NCBI GenBank assembly: GCA_002633005.1
Contig: NMRA01000279.1
Coordinates: forward strand, 133,233 to 197,232
Source: Phoronis australis
Lineage: Eukaryota > Phoronida > Phoronidae
Reading direction: 5' to 3'
Length of the DNA: 64,000 nucleotides
A model generated the notes under the pieces. The model ran no database searches and had not been told where the DNA came from. It worked only from the letters and a program-made list of their open reading frames with translations. The stretch's first letter is position 1; the number at the start of each line of letters is the position of its first letter. Below, in pieces: positions 13,951-26,338 of the stretch. Position numbers and translations under genes: made by a program.

Positions 13951-15774
13951 GGACCTAGACAAGTATATAACAGGTGGAGTGAAATAATGATATAAGGGCT
14001 TGTGGTTTCAGAATAATACACTTGCTTAAATCCATTAAAATGGCATTGCCAACAACAACTTCGTTTCACACTTGAATTTGGTATTTTGACAAGAATTTAC
14101 ATTTTTTTAGATCTTCAAAAACAGCTCTATGAAACCACTACGTTCACAGATGATGGAACTTAAGTTGCGAAGAGTAAGGATACGTAAGACCTTATCAACA
14201 AGTTTGTAGATTCAGCCACGTAGCAAAAAATTTAAGTTTGCCTCAGTAAAAGTACATAGTTCCTGAAAGTAGAGAGTCAGTAGAATTCGATTCATTCTTG
14301 ACTTTACGCCAATCTGTCATTGATTGGATCACGTGACCACCTGGTTTTAGTAAAATTTACAGAAAAAAGAAAGATGCAAATTTCGTTTGACGTAAATGTT
14401 CAAGAGGAAATCTCAAAGGTGTTGTTACATTTCTAAATTATAATTTTGTTTCCATAAGGACTAAAGGTGCAATTTTAATTTTTCATCAGTTTAGTCCCTC
14501 TTACAAAAGCGGGCCATTAAAAAAAGACAATCCCTAAAGAATTTTGAAGGGCAATATATAAATTGCAGTATCCGGAAGTTTCATTTCAATTTGATTAGCC
14601 CTTCATGCGCTTTGATCCTACACAGCCTTTCTTTACAAACTATGACCATCACAAACCAAACACCCCAGGGTTTAAAATTCATCATCGATTCAGGAATACA
14701 AAATTCTAACAGTTTCAACTCATATTTGTCAGCAAACACAGCGGAATAGTTTTTGAGGTTTTCATTCCTTTAATGCAGGTATTATTGTATAAAATATTTA
14801 TTTGTTCGGCGAACGCGCACCCACTCAATAATTTATCAGTCCAGCTAATCAGCATTCTCCTGGGGAAAACGACAATGGTACGTTTCACATTATCACCTTC
14901 ATGACAAATGCACTTTACTAGTTTATAGCAACCGTCTATGCATAAATATCCTGTCCAATATCACTAACAGCATCTACATAATTATCTGTATCATTATTAG
15001 GTTTCACTCACCCAGCAAAATTGCAGTCTTTTCACGTAAGATTTCGATAAAGAAATCGTATAACAAAAATTTCATCAACTAATAGGAGTACCTATGTGGT
15101 GAAACCATTACCTAAGATAAGACTTTAGCAACTTTGGCTACAAATCACTGCCAGAATTGCATTGTCCCTCTTTTCATTTACCAAACGTATCAAACTTTGT
15201 TGTGAATGCTTGTAATTTTTTAAAGCAGCGTCTGATGGCAGCTATGGTTTGTAACTTGAAAACGCAAATTCTTTTGGTCGTACTCGTAGTTCCGAGAAAA
15301 ACTGACAAGGCACATTATATCTTGTCAGTAAGGTGTCATAAAATGACAAGACTTTAACCGAATACTGACCAGAGGTCGTGGACTCTATTCCAGCCTTTAC
15401 CGGCTATTGTTCTGAACACGCTCAGCAGAATCTCTTCTCATTTTTTTGTGAAACCATCCAACTTTATCCAGACTGGGTCCCATTATAATAATGAAAGTTA
15501 TACCGTCAAAAAATACGAAATCCATTACCAGTTGCAGTGCATGGGGCTTTTTAAAAAATTGTAAAATCTAAAACGGTGAGCAGGACTCGAGCAAGTAAAT
15601 GCTCGAAAATATGGGTGGAAAAAGCAAAATACATGTGCAAAATAAACCTCACTGGTATCACTCGCATGGGCGCTGGACGTTCCGCTTTTTTGTTTTTGGT
15701 CATCAGAGTAGTTCTCAGGCAGAATGCTCACAACTAAGTTCCATTGAATTTCTCTATTCGACCAGTGGTCTCAA

Positions 15775-15960
15775 TCTCTGAGTGGACTAGAGCGTCTACA
15801 CGGTTAGCAGAAGGTCTGACGTTCGAGTACCGGTTGGGGAAGAAATATTTCAGATTTATAATCATTAAGTCATGTGATGTGGCCAACAGGTGGCGTGCAA
15901 ACAACACTTAAAAATGTTAAAGATTTGCATTTCCACGGCGGTTTAAGATTGATCTATTCA
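15775..15960 (+). mobile_element. tRNA-derived SINE, copy 1
   Basis: The head looks like a tRNA promoter: box A-like TGGACTAGAGCG (15783-15794) and box B-like GTTCGAGTACC (15821-15831). The body (CAGATTTATAATCATTAAGT, then GTGGCCAACAGGTGGCGTGC, then TTTGCATTTCCAC) is shared in order with the copy at 26165-26338. The 3' ends diverge. Confidence 0.6.
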
Positions 15961-18900
15961 TATGATTAGTATTGTTAATTTCATTTTTATTATTACCATT
16001 ATAATTAAGTCACTGGTCACATGGGATCAAAGACTTGCGCTTCCCTCTGACTGTATGAGTGTGAAACACTTTTACTTCTAAGTGGCTAGCTTTTCGGAAT
16101 ATAATTTTTGACTTGGTGAAAATCATCGTGAATGCTGAACAAATACTTTTTAGGCGTTAACCATCAAGGCTAATTCACCGTCCGCTGTAACGTGTATTCT
16201 CGACATATTCACAGGCAAGTTTTTCGTGGCTTATAAATTTCGCATTTTGTACACGTTTTCACATTTCTCACTCCGCATGCACAGTGTTTTAATGCATACA
16301 CTTCACCGCTTACGTGGTGCTTTAACAAGCTCATTTGTTTGACTGATGCATTTTACATAAAGGCACATGTACTTAATTGCATGCAAGCACACCTTGACAT
16401 GCAGGTACATAGACATAAATTAGCACGTGTGGACTAAAGTTGTCCCTGGAAGACTCAATCACCAGTCAGTGACTAGCTACCCTGCACTTCATTGAAGTCT
16501 CCAGCCACAAGGGAATTTGTTGAACCCTCAGCCAACAGTATCATAACAGTCCACTAAAACATCACAAGAGCAGACCATTGAATGAACAGTGGTCATCAAA
16601 ATATTTGTACAACCACCAGAGTTACATAACTTCATAGGCAAAACATCTTGGATCAATTTAATGCCTTTGATGGCTGGTGGTCAAGCCCACACTATTGCCA
16701 CAAGTTGAAAACAACCTTGACCATTCACTGCCCAACTACAATGCTATATAGAAAACTGGGCTTGATCAGTTTAGCAAAAGTATAACACAGACAGTGCACA
16801 ACATGGTAGATGGGTATCAGGGTTTTAGGTGTGCTCCCATGTTGCAGGCACAAGTTTCATTGGCTGGCTACCAGCCCCCATCAACCAGCTGGTCACCACT
16901 GGCTGGTAGGATTATGCAAGCACGTCTGCTCCTAGATTTGCACCTAGCTGGACTGAGGAGCCAGACATAACAGACACGGAAATAATGGATATTTCAAGTT
17001 TCTGCTTTCACACGTTTAAAACATTGAATATTTAAATAAGTAAATTAATCTTAACAACTTAAAAGTGCATCTACACATCCTTGTAAATATTCCACATAGA
17101 ATTTCTTATAACTCGCAAGAAATTTCGGATTTTATGAAAGAAACCAAAACATTATGATCATTTTCAGCTTATTTAGTACATTTTTGTCCAATCTCTCTCC
17201 AGATTTTCGCCATAACATCAGCGATGTCAGAAAATTCTCATTACTAATCATTAAGTTTTGTCGAAAAATACTCTATAAATTTTGTGTTTTCCTTTGTTAC
17301 CCTTCAACACGCATCTCAAGTGATGTTAGTGAAGCATATACTCCGCAGTACCACTTTTTTGTATTGGTTCTGCTTGAACAGACTTAACCGCTAGTTTGTT
17401 GGTTATTATACAAAAGCCGTTACGGATATTAACAATTAGAAATTCCGAGAGATCGATTAACATTAACTTGTGCCAAACCCACGATTCCCGCCAGTTACAT
17501 GCACGGCCATAATGTGAACAGCGTTTGTTAGGATCACTGCAAGTTTTATTGATTACCAGATGGAGCCAAGTCTGTAACACCAAGTTGGTAACGGTACATC
17601 GAGGTTGAATCGGTATCCAAAACCACTTACACATTTTGAAATTAAAAGCGGTGAACTGAGGATGTGGACCAATTGATCTTAATGATACTCAGCCTGCAGC
17701 AAGCACGAGTACATGAAAAAGTTAATCTAGTTATTCACAAACCTCTTGCCCTAGGAGTAGTCTGAATTATTATTCATTGCTAATTAGTATCATAATTCTC
17801 TTATCATTACAATGTGAATGACTGTGATGAAAACAATAACAATATTAGGAGTAACGACATCACTGGTTCATAGCAGTACAAGCTGAGTGATGTGCAACAC
17901 AGCATGAGGCTCCAAACCCTAATTCTTCAACTATCCAGCACACACTTTCGAAGATGAGTGGAATTTTATTTTGTCAAATTTCTCCACAAAAATGAGTATA
18001 AAAGGGACATTATTGACAAGAAAAGGGATCTTACCGGATCTCGCCAAGCTCAGAATCGAACTTAAACCTGTGGTCACAGCCTAATGCTTTGCTGTCAGAT
18101 CAAAAACCCAAAGAATATTGAAAGGGGCATTTTCATTTTTAAAGCCAAGTATTAAATTTTGAAGTTATTAGCTTTGACCAGAGCACGAAAACAACATTTG
18201 TTGCGTATGTAATTTTATTACGAATCGACAATTCTCCTCGTCTGACAGACATTCCCTGAACCAACAATGGTGACTTTACCTATTAAATATACCTAGACTA
18301 CATTGTCATGTATCGAGTGGTATTTAACTCTGCCAGCAAAGCATTTATTTGACTGTGACCGTAAAGGTTTGAAGTTCAAACACACAAGAGGGCCATCTCA
18401 GAGAACCACTTTTCACACAGATGTCACTTTAAAAAAATGTTTATTAGCACAGTTTATTACATACAGCTATTATAATACAACACTGAAGGAAAATTAGATT
18501 TAATTTATCAAGGTAATCAGCATTTAAAAAATAGAACATTTGGCGATTTTGTTCATGTCAACATAAGCATCAAATTCAGTTTTAGAACCTGTTTCAGTCT
18601 GAACCCTCATACCCGGATGATGAACACCTACCTCCCCACAGCACCAACAGTTCATCTTCAAATTTAAACAACCATTACCATCGCCATGGTTACTCAAAAT
18701 CAACTTTATTGCTGTTAATATTAATTTTGTTAATGTGATTATTACTGCTGATGGTGCTGTTCCGGATATTAATTCCCTGATATTCTAGCAATGCCATTTT
18801 TTTAAATCATTGTTTTGACTCCCGTTTTGGGATGGGACGCTTTGTTTCAAATTTCTTACACGGCAATTTTGGATTCCCAATTACATAAACCAATGAACAG

Positions 18901-19441
18901 AACAGAATTCATTGACTGTTCGACAGAAAGATTCACTGTCATCAATTTGATTAATTTCATTCCAGTTTGAAGTTTGCAAGATTTCAACTTGTCTTAAATA
19001 GTACTACTAGAGGTGTTAACCACTGCCACAGTGGAGAAACAGAGAAACATCCGCAATACACTGCAGCAAATAAAATTGTTCCAAGAAGACTTCACAACTG
19101 TAAATAACCAAGCAGACAGGGCAGAAGACCAAGATCATAATAATAACATACACCTCCCACTCAGTGAGCCTGTAATACATATAATTACATTTTGATGTAA
19201 GCCATATAGAACCAGGTCATAAAAAATTAATTTCTTAAAGTGATGTTACAATATAGACAAAACGCAGACTACATAAAGTAAAATGCAACTGTCCACTAAA
19301 CTGACCAGTGACACAGAGACTGGCAACACATAAAGCTACCTAAGTCTTCTTCTAATCCATGTTTGTCAAATACTCCAAAGGTTGTTCAGTCCTGCTTGAG
19401 AAGCATTGAGCCAGTCCTCAGTACACAACCCAACAGACGCC

Positions 19442-19461
19442 ATTATGTAATGTTATGTAAC
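19442..19461. promoter_or_regulatory. Two abutting perfect D-boxes in the last intron
   Basis: ATTATGTAAT is followed with no spacer by GTTATGTAAC. Both match the PAR-bZIP/E4BP4 consensus fully, so one 20-base segment could in principle take two dimers, or one of two alternately. It lies about 4 kb downstream of E1b inside the gene's last intron. Other perfect single matches I see are at 1545, 8383, 9962, 10037, 16621, 22541, 23088 and 36404. Confidence 0.45.
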
Positions 19462-22400
19462 TCAGCAAGTTGGCCAGACAACTAACTTCTCGCCAGACTG
19501 GGCTCGACCATTTCTACACCAGATAAAGTGGGACTTGAATAACCTAGAAGTCTATATTTTTACATATTTTGCACACAAATAATTCTATTTTCTATAGCAC
19601 AATACCCAGTTTCAAAAAATAAAAAATTCTACCAAATGCTGATTTGCGATATCTACTCAGTGGATGCCGAGTCAATTATAGACATAATTCATGTTGAGAA
19701 ACTTCAGAAATAAAATTTGCTTTGATTGTCATATTGCGTGGCGAACAGGTGAAAAATTACATTACCTTATGGAACTTCCACCGCTTAAGTCCTCCATTAC
19801 CATTAATTACAATAAAAACTCTAAAGTTCGGGATGCATTATGGCGGACAAGTGAAATTTCGTTTTGTCAAATTTCTCAACAAAAATAACTTTTCGGGAAA
19901 ATTCACTTTGCTTTTAGCATGGATTGTATGGTGAAGCTATTATCAACCAGCTATCAATAAACTCAGTTCAGTCCCTGGTATCAAGTGCTAATAGCAGTGA
20001 ACACAACTGGATTAAGAAAGAGAACATGTGTTGCACCATAACACATGAACAAAACAAGACAGAAGATGACCTGATCTACCATCAGACATGCACAATGTAG
20101 ATGCCAGAGCCTCGTCAAAAAAGATCACGCAACACGTCGCCAGACACTGTGATGTATTACGAGGGAACCACGAGATCACAATGGCTTCCTTCTAGAGTCT
20201 TGTGTCTAACTCAACAAAGACAAATACAGGAAATTTTATTGAAAAGTAAGGAGGGAAGGCGCAGGGTACAGGTCTATGATGGTATTTAAGGGCATGGTTA
20301 GGGCTTTGCACAAAAGAGAAATAGTCTTTCCATGGAGTCATTTACCAGCCAACAGCATGCCCTCTGTCCCTTGAAGTCTGGCATGGCTGGTAATGAAAAC
20401 TTTCATTAGAGAAATGCAAAACACTTATTTTAAAAAACTCCATTTGCACAAATCGGCGAACACTTTATTTAAAAAATTGTTAATTTTCACCTAATTTCAT
20501 AACAGAAATTAATAAAATATGCAAGTAAGCAAATGAGAAAATCATTTTCAGGACTTAACAAATAAATACCATATATAGTCTCCCTACTACCTAATTGTGA
20601 GGATTCTAAATATCAGCAGTATCAATGTGGCAAGAAAACAAAGGTAACAACAGCGCAAACCAAACCAGCCACTAGCGTAAGCCAAACCAGCCCTGTTGGG
20701 AAAATCAGCTCACTTAACTAGGCATGGCCGAAGACCAGCAAAGCCTCAGTTGTTATCTCCCTCAATTCTTTGATGTGTAGGCCACAAACTACAGAACTCA
20801 ATGAATGAAGCAGGAGCAGCCTAGCTAATTAGTTAGCAACACTCAATATAATGAATACACTGACTGGCTGCCATGCAATTCCCTGGGTGCACTATACTAC
20901 GACGTTCATGGCCAACACCCATGAGTAAAACGTAAGGTTAATCATAACAGGGCTTTTTCCGTCATCGTGTACGCAGAAACGCTTACGCATGTGCTAATGT
21001 CTCGCCCACTTAGGACACAATATGGTGGTTGAGTGACATTTTTCCGTTAACGTAAGCAGCACCGTATGAATGCTTCAAAGCTTTAAATCAGAAGTACAAT
21101 CGGACAATGTTTTGAGAAATTGGAGACGTGCACAACTACGTAGAGGCCCTTAGAAAAGAAAGAAATGTAATTTTGGCAATTATTTTTTGTCCGAAATTGG
21201 TGAGACTTATCCATAATTCAATCCAACAAACAAAAAATGTCCAGAAGACGCGATAGTGATCAAAAATGCAACCCATGAATGCAGGTTTCAACGAATGTGA
21301 AACATTTTTTACAAGCGTCTGTACTTAGCAACAAAACAACACCAAAAAGCCTATGAAAATGGTTCTTGCAAATGATAACTTTTGTACGAAATTGACAGCA
21401 ACTGATTTCGAAATTTGTTCTATCAGGGAACTCAGAGATTCAGGTACAACCCAATAAGCATCTTCCGCCCATAGAGGGAGTGGCTGGTTGATGACACAGT
21501 CTTAACTTCTGATACACAAACATATTTACTGAACCATAAGTAAGTGGTGAGCTGTTGTCAAACCAAGAAAAGTCTATTAAAGATAATCTTTTAATGGATT
21601 GGGATGAAACCCAAATACACTAGACAGACACTGATAACAATCAAGTGCATCCCTGCACTAACTTTGGAAGCTCAACATGATTGGCTAATGGGTCAATGCC
21701 CTAAATCGGGCAATATGACTAAGACTAGCACAATGTAGGTTGACTTCTTCAGGTACAACAAACTAAATAACTACAATGAGTTCTGAAGGTTCCAGTGAGT
21801 AAAGAAAAAATGACCACGATATTAAGAATGATGAATAAAAATTCAAGCCATCAGAGGGGAATAACCTCACAATGGTACACTGACAAAACATGCCACGATT
21901 CCTAGTACTGGATAAGGGCCAGTGTAATATTATTAGAAAACCATAAACAAACAGGATTCAGTTTCACTGGAAACGGATGAGTTTCCATTCAGACAAGTGA
22001 GTTCACAAATTAGTTCTGCGGAAACTACTGACTCCGATTGTGACTATATTGACCACTCCCTGTGTGGCTATTATCTCATGTTCTACCACAATTTGTGTGC
22101 ATTATTTGAACAAAAACACGGCACAATGACTGGACATTTAATGGTGAAGTAACACAAGAACTGGGTTAAAGAAAGCACAACAGCCAGATATAGCTGATAA
22201 CCTTTTTGAGAAACATCAACGCTTAAATTTTCACCACCACCTAGTTTGCATAGTAACCAGAAAGGTCAGATTTGGCCAAGCAACTATAGTCAAAAAATCC
22301 AACTTCAGACAAAGACAGTGTTGCACGAGTTCCTCCATTTTGGGAGCTTAAGATTTCTCGCAGCATGTTTGTTCAAGAAAATTATGAAAGAAATTGTTTG

Positions 22401-23532
22401 GTAAAATGAATTCATTTGTAGTAATGAGGAGAAAGTGTTAATAACAATGGAAAACAAAAGAAAACAGCCATAAAGACTACAGCAGTTGATCATCTTGTTT
22501 TACTTAAAACAGAAAGAGAAAAATGAAAATGTATTACGCAGTTACATAATTAATGGCAATGCTCCTAAAATGATTGACGATCAAAGAAATAAAGCATAAC
22601 AATTCATGAAACTAAAAATTCATGATATTTATTTAGCAACATCACAAAATGAACTTGGCCGTCAGAAACTGAATTGCAAAGGACCGTTCCATGGTATCAT
22701 ATTTCCAACCATATATATTAATTCCACGAAAGATTTCAGAAACTGAAAATAGCATTGAAAATTTAGTTTCAGACTTTATTTCCTTCAAATGAAAGCCAGT
22801 TTCTAAGAAACAAAACATCGTTAAATCTACAAGGGACTAATCACCGCTGTTATAAAAAATAGAAAAATAAAACAATAAATAAGAATTTAGCATTATATTT
22901 AAACTTATCAGAAAATCTGTACCTTCACCAAAATAGCTAAAAAATAGCTCCTTAAGTAAAGTGTTTTTTTTTTCTGACAGCAGAAAGCGTATACAATTTT
23001 TGTTATTAATTGGAACATATGACAATATATTTTTAGTAAAACTAAGCAAAAAAGAAAGGCACCTCATAACAAGTATGTATCAATAAAATTACATAATTTC
23101 TTTTGAAATAAGTGTTCTAAAGTGAAATCTTAAAAAGCTGCTGCAGTCTTCTACACTGTCATTCAGTTTTTGTATTATAAAATTTGATGATTTATTCGTA
23201 GAAATACGGATTGCGCTATTTTTTATATTCCCTCATGCAATATTTCAAAAACAAACCCTCAACGCATTTGAAGAACAGAGCATAAGGCAAAGCTTTATTT
23301 AAATATGTCCCACTCATAAATAATGTTCTTAAATTGCCCAGATTTGGACATTTTTCTAGTTTTTCGCATAACCTTAACACAATAAGAGATTTCAGTTTTA
23401 CAGCTACCCATTTTCTCACAAGGACACTTTTAAATTCTGAGCTAGTGCAGATAAATAACTGATAAATATGATCAAACGAAAGACAAGACCACTTCTCACA
23501 AGACTTTGTATTTACGTGACAATTCTGCCTAC

Positions 23533-23707
23533 CCCACATTCCATACATCGCCTCTGTCGACATCCCCATGCTCATAGTTGGAGTCGGCATGCTGGGTAGA
23601 GTCATGTTCGGCAACGACGAGATTGCGCTTAATGATGAAGGTGGAGGTAGCATATTATTAGCACCTAGCCCATAAGGCATGCTTTCTGGATAACTCATTC
23701 CCTCCAT
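23533..23707 (-). CDS. Alternative first coding exon (E1b) of the PAR-type bZIP gene
   Basis: This open segment encodes 58 residues starting MEGMSYPESM, dominated by Met, Pro and Ser (SMPTPTMSMGM), followed by one base of a split codon. An in-frame TAA lies 27 bases upstream of the ATG, and a Kozak-like A is at -3. The exon would end at G then GTAGGC, an acceptable but weak donor, in phase 1, exactly the phase needed to join the bZIP exon at 6985. The resulting isoform would be 156 residues: a short Met/Pro-rich N-terminus on an intact bZIP, without the Ser/Thr/Gln-rich region. A strong acceptor (cttttcttttcag) at 23875 suggests that its 5' leader is itself spliced from an upstream noncoding exon. 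Multiple promoters are usual in PAR bZIP genes such as Pdp1 and TEF. Alternative: a chance open frame. Confidence 0.6.
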
Positions 23708-23874
23708 TGTTTGTTTAGCACTGATTTACATAAAAACGAAAAACAATCAGCAACTGTAATCACTGAGTCCGCACTGCTCAAACTCGAATGCTCAGATGAC
23801 ACAAACTTCAGTCAATGCTCTGTAATCATTACAAACTGGCAGCCAGCAACCTAATTAAATCCACCTGAAAAGAA
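23708..23874 (-). other. Probable 5' leader of alternative exon E1b, with 3' splice acceptor
   Basis: On the minus strand this stretch begins right after a long pyrimidine tract ending in CAG (23880-23875) and runs without an obvious second splice site to the E1b start codon. It has an in-frame stop before the ATG, so it is read as 5' UTR. If an upstream coding exon of the same gene were spliced to this acceptor, the protein would stop here, so it may alternatively be part of a stop-containing cassette exon. Confidence 0.4.
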
Positions 23875-24893
23875 AAGAAAACATATTTCAAAACAAAACC
23901 ACAGAATGTGAAACGGGTCGATTTATAAAATAATTATGACCGCCGACACAAGATCTACCGAGTTAACCTAAATACTGGTGTACATATATGAAAAATAACT
24001 GCCACATCACAGTTAAATAACACTTACACAAGAGGATAACTTACATTTAAAATTCCTCATTCCGTAATAGTTTAGTTTTAACTATGATAAGACGGTTAAC
24101 GAACCAATTCATTGAAAAAGTAAAAATGGTGAAGCAAATGTTGTTTTAAAATCAACTTAAATAAACACCAATTTCAATAGAAACTATCCAAGATGAAAAT
24201 ACAAAATACAAAATGAATTTCCAATTTTATCAACAACCTCACATATAAATAAATGAACAAAACAATCTTTTTTCAGACCAGAGCATTTTCAAACCTTAAT
24301 GGCCAAAAAGGTACAAACAAATTCTAATCAGAGAACAAAATTCCCTCTATCAAAATAATCAGGGACTCAGTCCTTGACATACCTCACTTGGCCTTCACTT
24401 TGTAATAAGCTGAAATACAGTCTGTTAATGGCCTGTTGTGTCAGCCATATTACATAAGTCGGAATAACTGATATTTACCATTAGCAATACAATAACCCCT
24501 GGCTGCTCACCTCCACTTCTTTATCAATTTAAGTTTCATCTAAACTCCTGAATTACTAGGCATACTAATACTGTGGCCAGACACATCCAATGGTCAGTCT
24601 CTGACTCACTAACTGACCACTCACTGATGTGGTCAAGTCTCAAGCCGGTACCTGACCTTTTTCACATGTTATCACATATTGCAAGAAAGGGAATACACAG
24701 TGGTTCTCTGGTCAAATCACTCCATCGTTTGTTGAACATCGAAGTCAAATACTCACCCTTCAGTTCCATTGGCCAGTTCTTGATCATTCTGTATGTCCAC
24801 TTTAGCAGGCTACGCACAATGCAAACACAGGAGCTGGAGTCTCTCTCAATGCTGGCCAGTCAGTTACAGCGATATCTTATAACAACTAGTAAT

Positions 24894-24910
24894 AGGTCAG
24901 CCAAAGGTCA
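24894..24910 (+). promoter_or_regulatory. AGGTCA direct repeat with 5-base spacer (DR5), upstream of E1b
   Basis: Two perfect AGGTCA half-sites are separated by five bases (GCCAA). This is the layout bound by RAR/RXR-type nuclear receptors. It lies about 1.0 kb upstream of the E1b acceptor on the gene's strand. The motif is directly visible; receptor use is not shown. Confidence 0.35.
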
Positions 24911-26164
24911 GAGAGTTCACAACAAAGAGTCAGGGTGGAACGTCCCTTTAACACGCTGTTAATGAAGATCCTGACCAATGGGAGAACGAATCAAATCAAA
25001 GAAACTGAAGAGTTAGGTTTGCCTGTGATAGGGCCAGGTTGAAAGTGGACCATACATTAGCTGGGGGCATATCAGACAGCAGGAAAGTACCAGATAGAAA
25101 GTGCAGACAGGCTGTGGTCAATACAGCCAGGGGTTATGAGTTGCAGAAAGCATTTGCACAGGCCATTGTGCCCATTAGACAGCGCTATTGAATTTCATCC
25201 CACCAGCACACAACAGGAATCAAAAGCTGTTATTTGAATTTCACAAAATGTCTGAATGCCCACCTATTGGACAACCAAACTTGGACTAAAATGGACACAA
25301 CACTCCGCAACACTCAGTTTGATACAGCATGAATAACAAGGGTTGAAGGAGTACGACCCCCTAAAGGAAATTAAAAACAGAGCACTAAATTTTAGAAAAT
25401 GTCCTAGCATAACTTGGCCGTAACAAAAGCACATCAAGCACCAATACAATCAAGGCTCAATTCAAAAACAAAACCTTTGAACTCGCATGCTCAGCCGATG
25501 GATGACCAAAGAGTCATTGACAGAAAAGTTTTCAAAAGGAATTTGAGCGAGAATCGAAACAAACACAACTTGGAAAACATTTGCACAAACTGGAGTGTTT
25601 ATTCTACTGCTTTACACAATGTCATCTACACAAGATCTAGGACTGACCCTCTCTGTAAAAATGACAGTCTAATAATATTGACCAGCAAATCGATCACAGG
25701 AGCTGATAACTTAAAATTTTTGATTGTTGACTATAGTTTCCAGATAGGGTGTAATAGAAAATCGGTATTTTTGATGGCAGATTAAATATTCACTCGACTT
25801 TTTTGTGAAGATAAAATAGAATACTACATATGTAAAACGGAGATTTTGTTAATCGTTGCCACTGGACTGTGTCCAATTTCAGAATATCCGAATGACTTTA
25901 CTTAAGTGCAGACACTTGCCCAATTTACTTTTGGGAATAGAGTGGGCAGCCGCCGCTCCCTTTGCCTGACACGTTTCTCACGAACAACGATTCTGACGAT
26001 TCAAGGCAAAGAACCAGTCGATTCAAAATTTGCCGATCAATTTGGGCCAAAGTTTGGTCCCCATACGTCAATGGCAAATTATGTCCAGCTGACTTTCAAA
26101 ATGTCTTGACAGATTATGGTATTTCCATGCAAATGTTCAGGACCAAGAGAAAATACCAAAATCA

Positions 26165-26338
26165 GACACTCTAGTCCACTCAGCCATCGGGTCCTAGGTT
26201 CAAGTCGCGGTTGGGGCAGAAATCTTCAGATTTATGTTCATTAGGTCATGTTATGTGGCCAACAGGTGTCGTGCAGACCAGACTTAAAATGTTTGCAATC
26301 TATATTTCCACACCGGTTCAAGATTTACATATTCACTT
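26165..26338 (+). mobile_element. tRNA-derived SINE, copy 2
   Basis: It is a second member of the SINE at 15.8 kb. The box B-like segment is AGGTTCAAGTCGC, followed by GGTTGGGGCAGAAAT, CATTAGGTCATG, GTGGCCAACAGGTGTCGTGC and ATTTCCACACCGGTTCAAG. The box A region is degraded. Confidence 0.6.

Larger units (their letters stand above)
6986..23532 (-). other. Last intron of the bZIP gene, part downstream of E1b
   Basis: No coding exon is recognised in this stretch. It holds a MITE at 7.5 kb, two copies of the GGGTAGAG family (12.3 and 13.8 kb), a SINE (15.8 kb) and the paired D-boxes (19.44 kb). It also holds related short segments with GTCAAATTTCTC plus ACAAAAAT at 17.96 and 19.85 kb. Sequence rich in TGACC/GGTCA occurs at 11.56-11.85, 16.44-16.92 and 19.26-19.5 kb. 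Confidence 0.6.

Noticed and set aside
23216-23532. Continuation of the E1b open frame to 163 codons
   Set aside because: After residue 59 the composition changes from Met/Pro/Ser-rich to random, and a phase 1 donor sits exactly at the change; the tail is taken as intron.
25414-25785. Plus-strand frame of 123 codons
   Set aside because: The composition is that of surrounding intron DNA, with no domain, no flanking coding exons and opposite strand to the gene.
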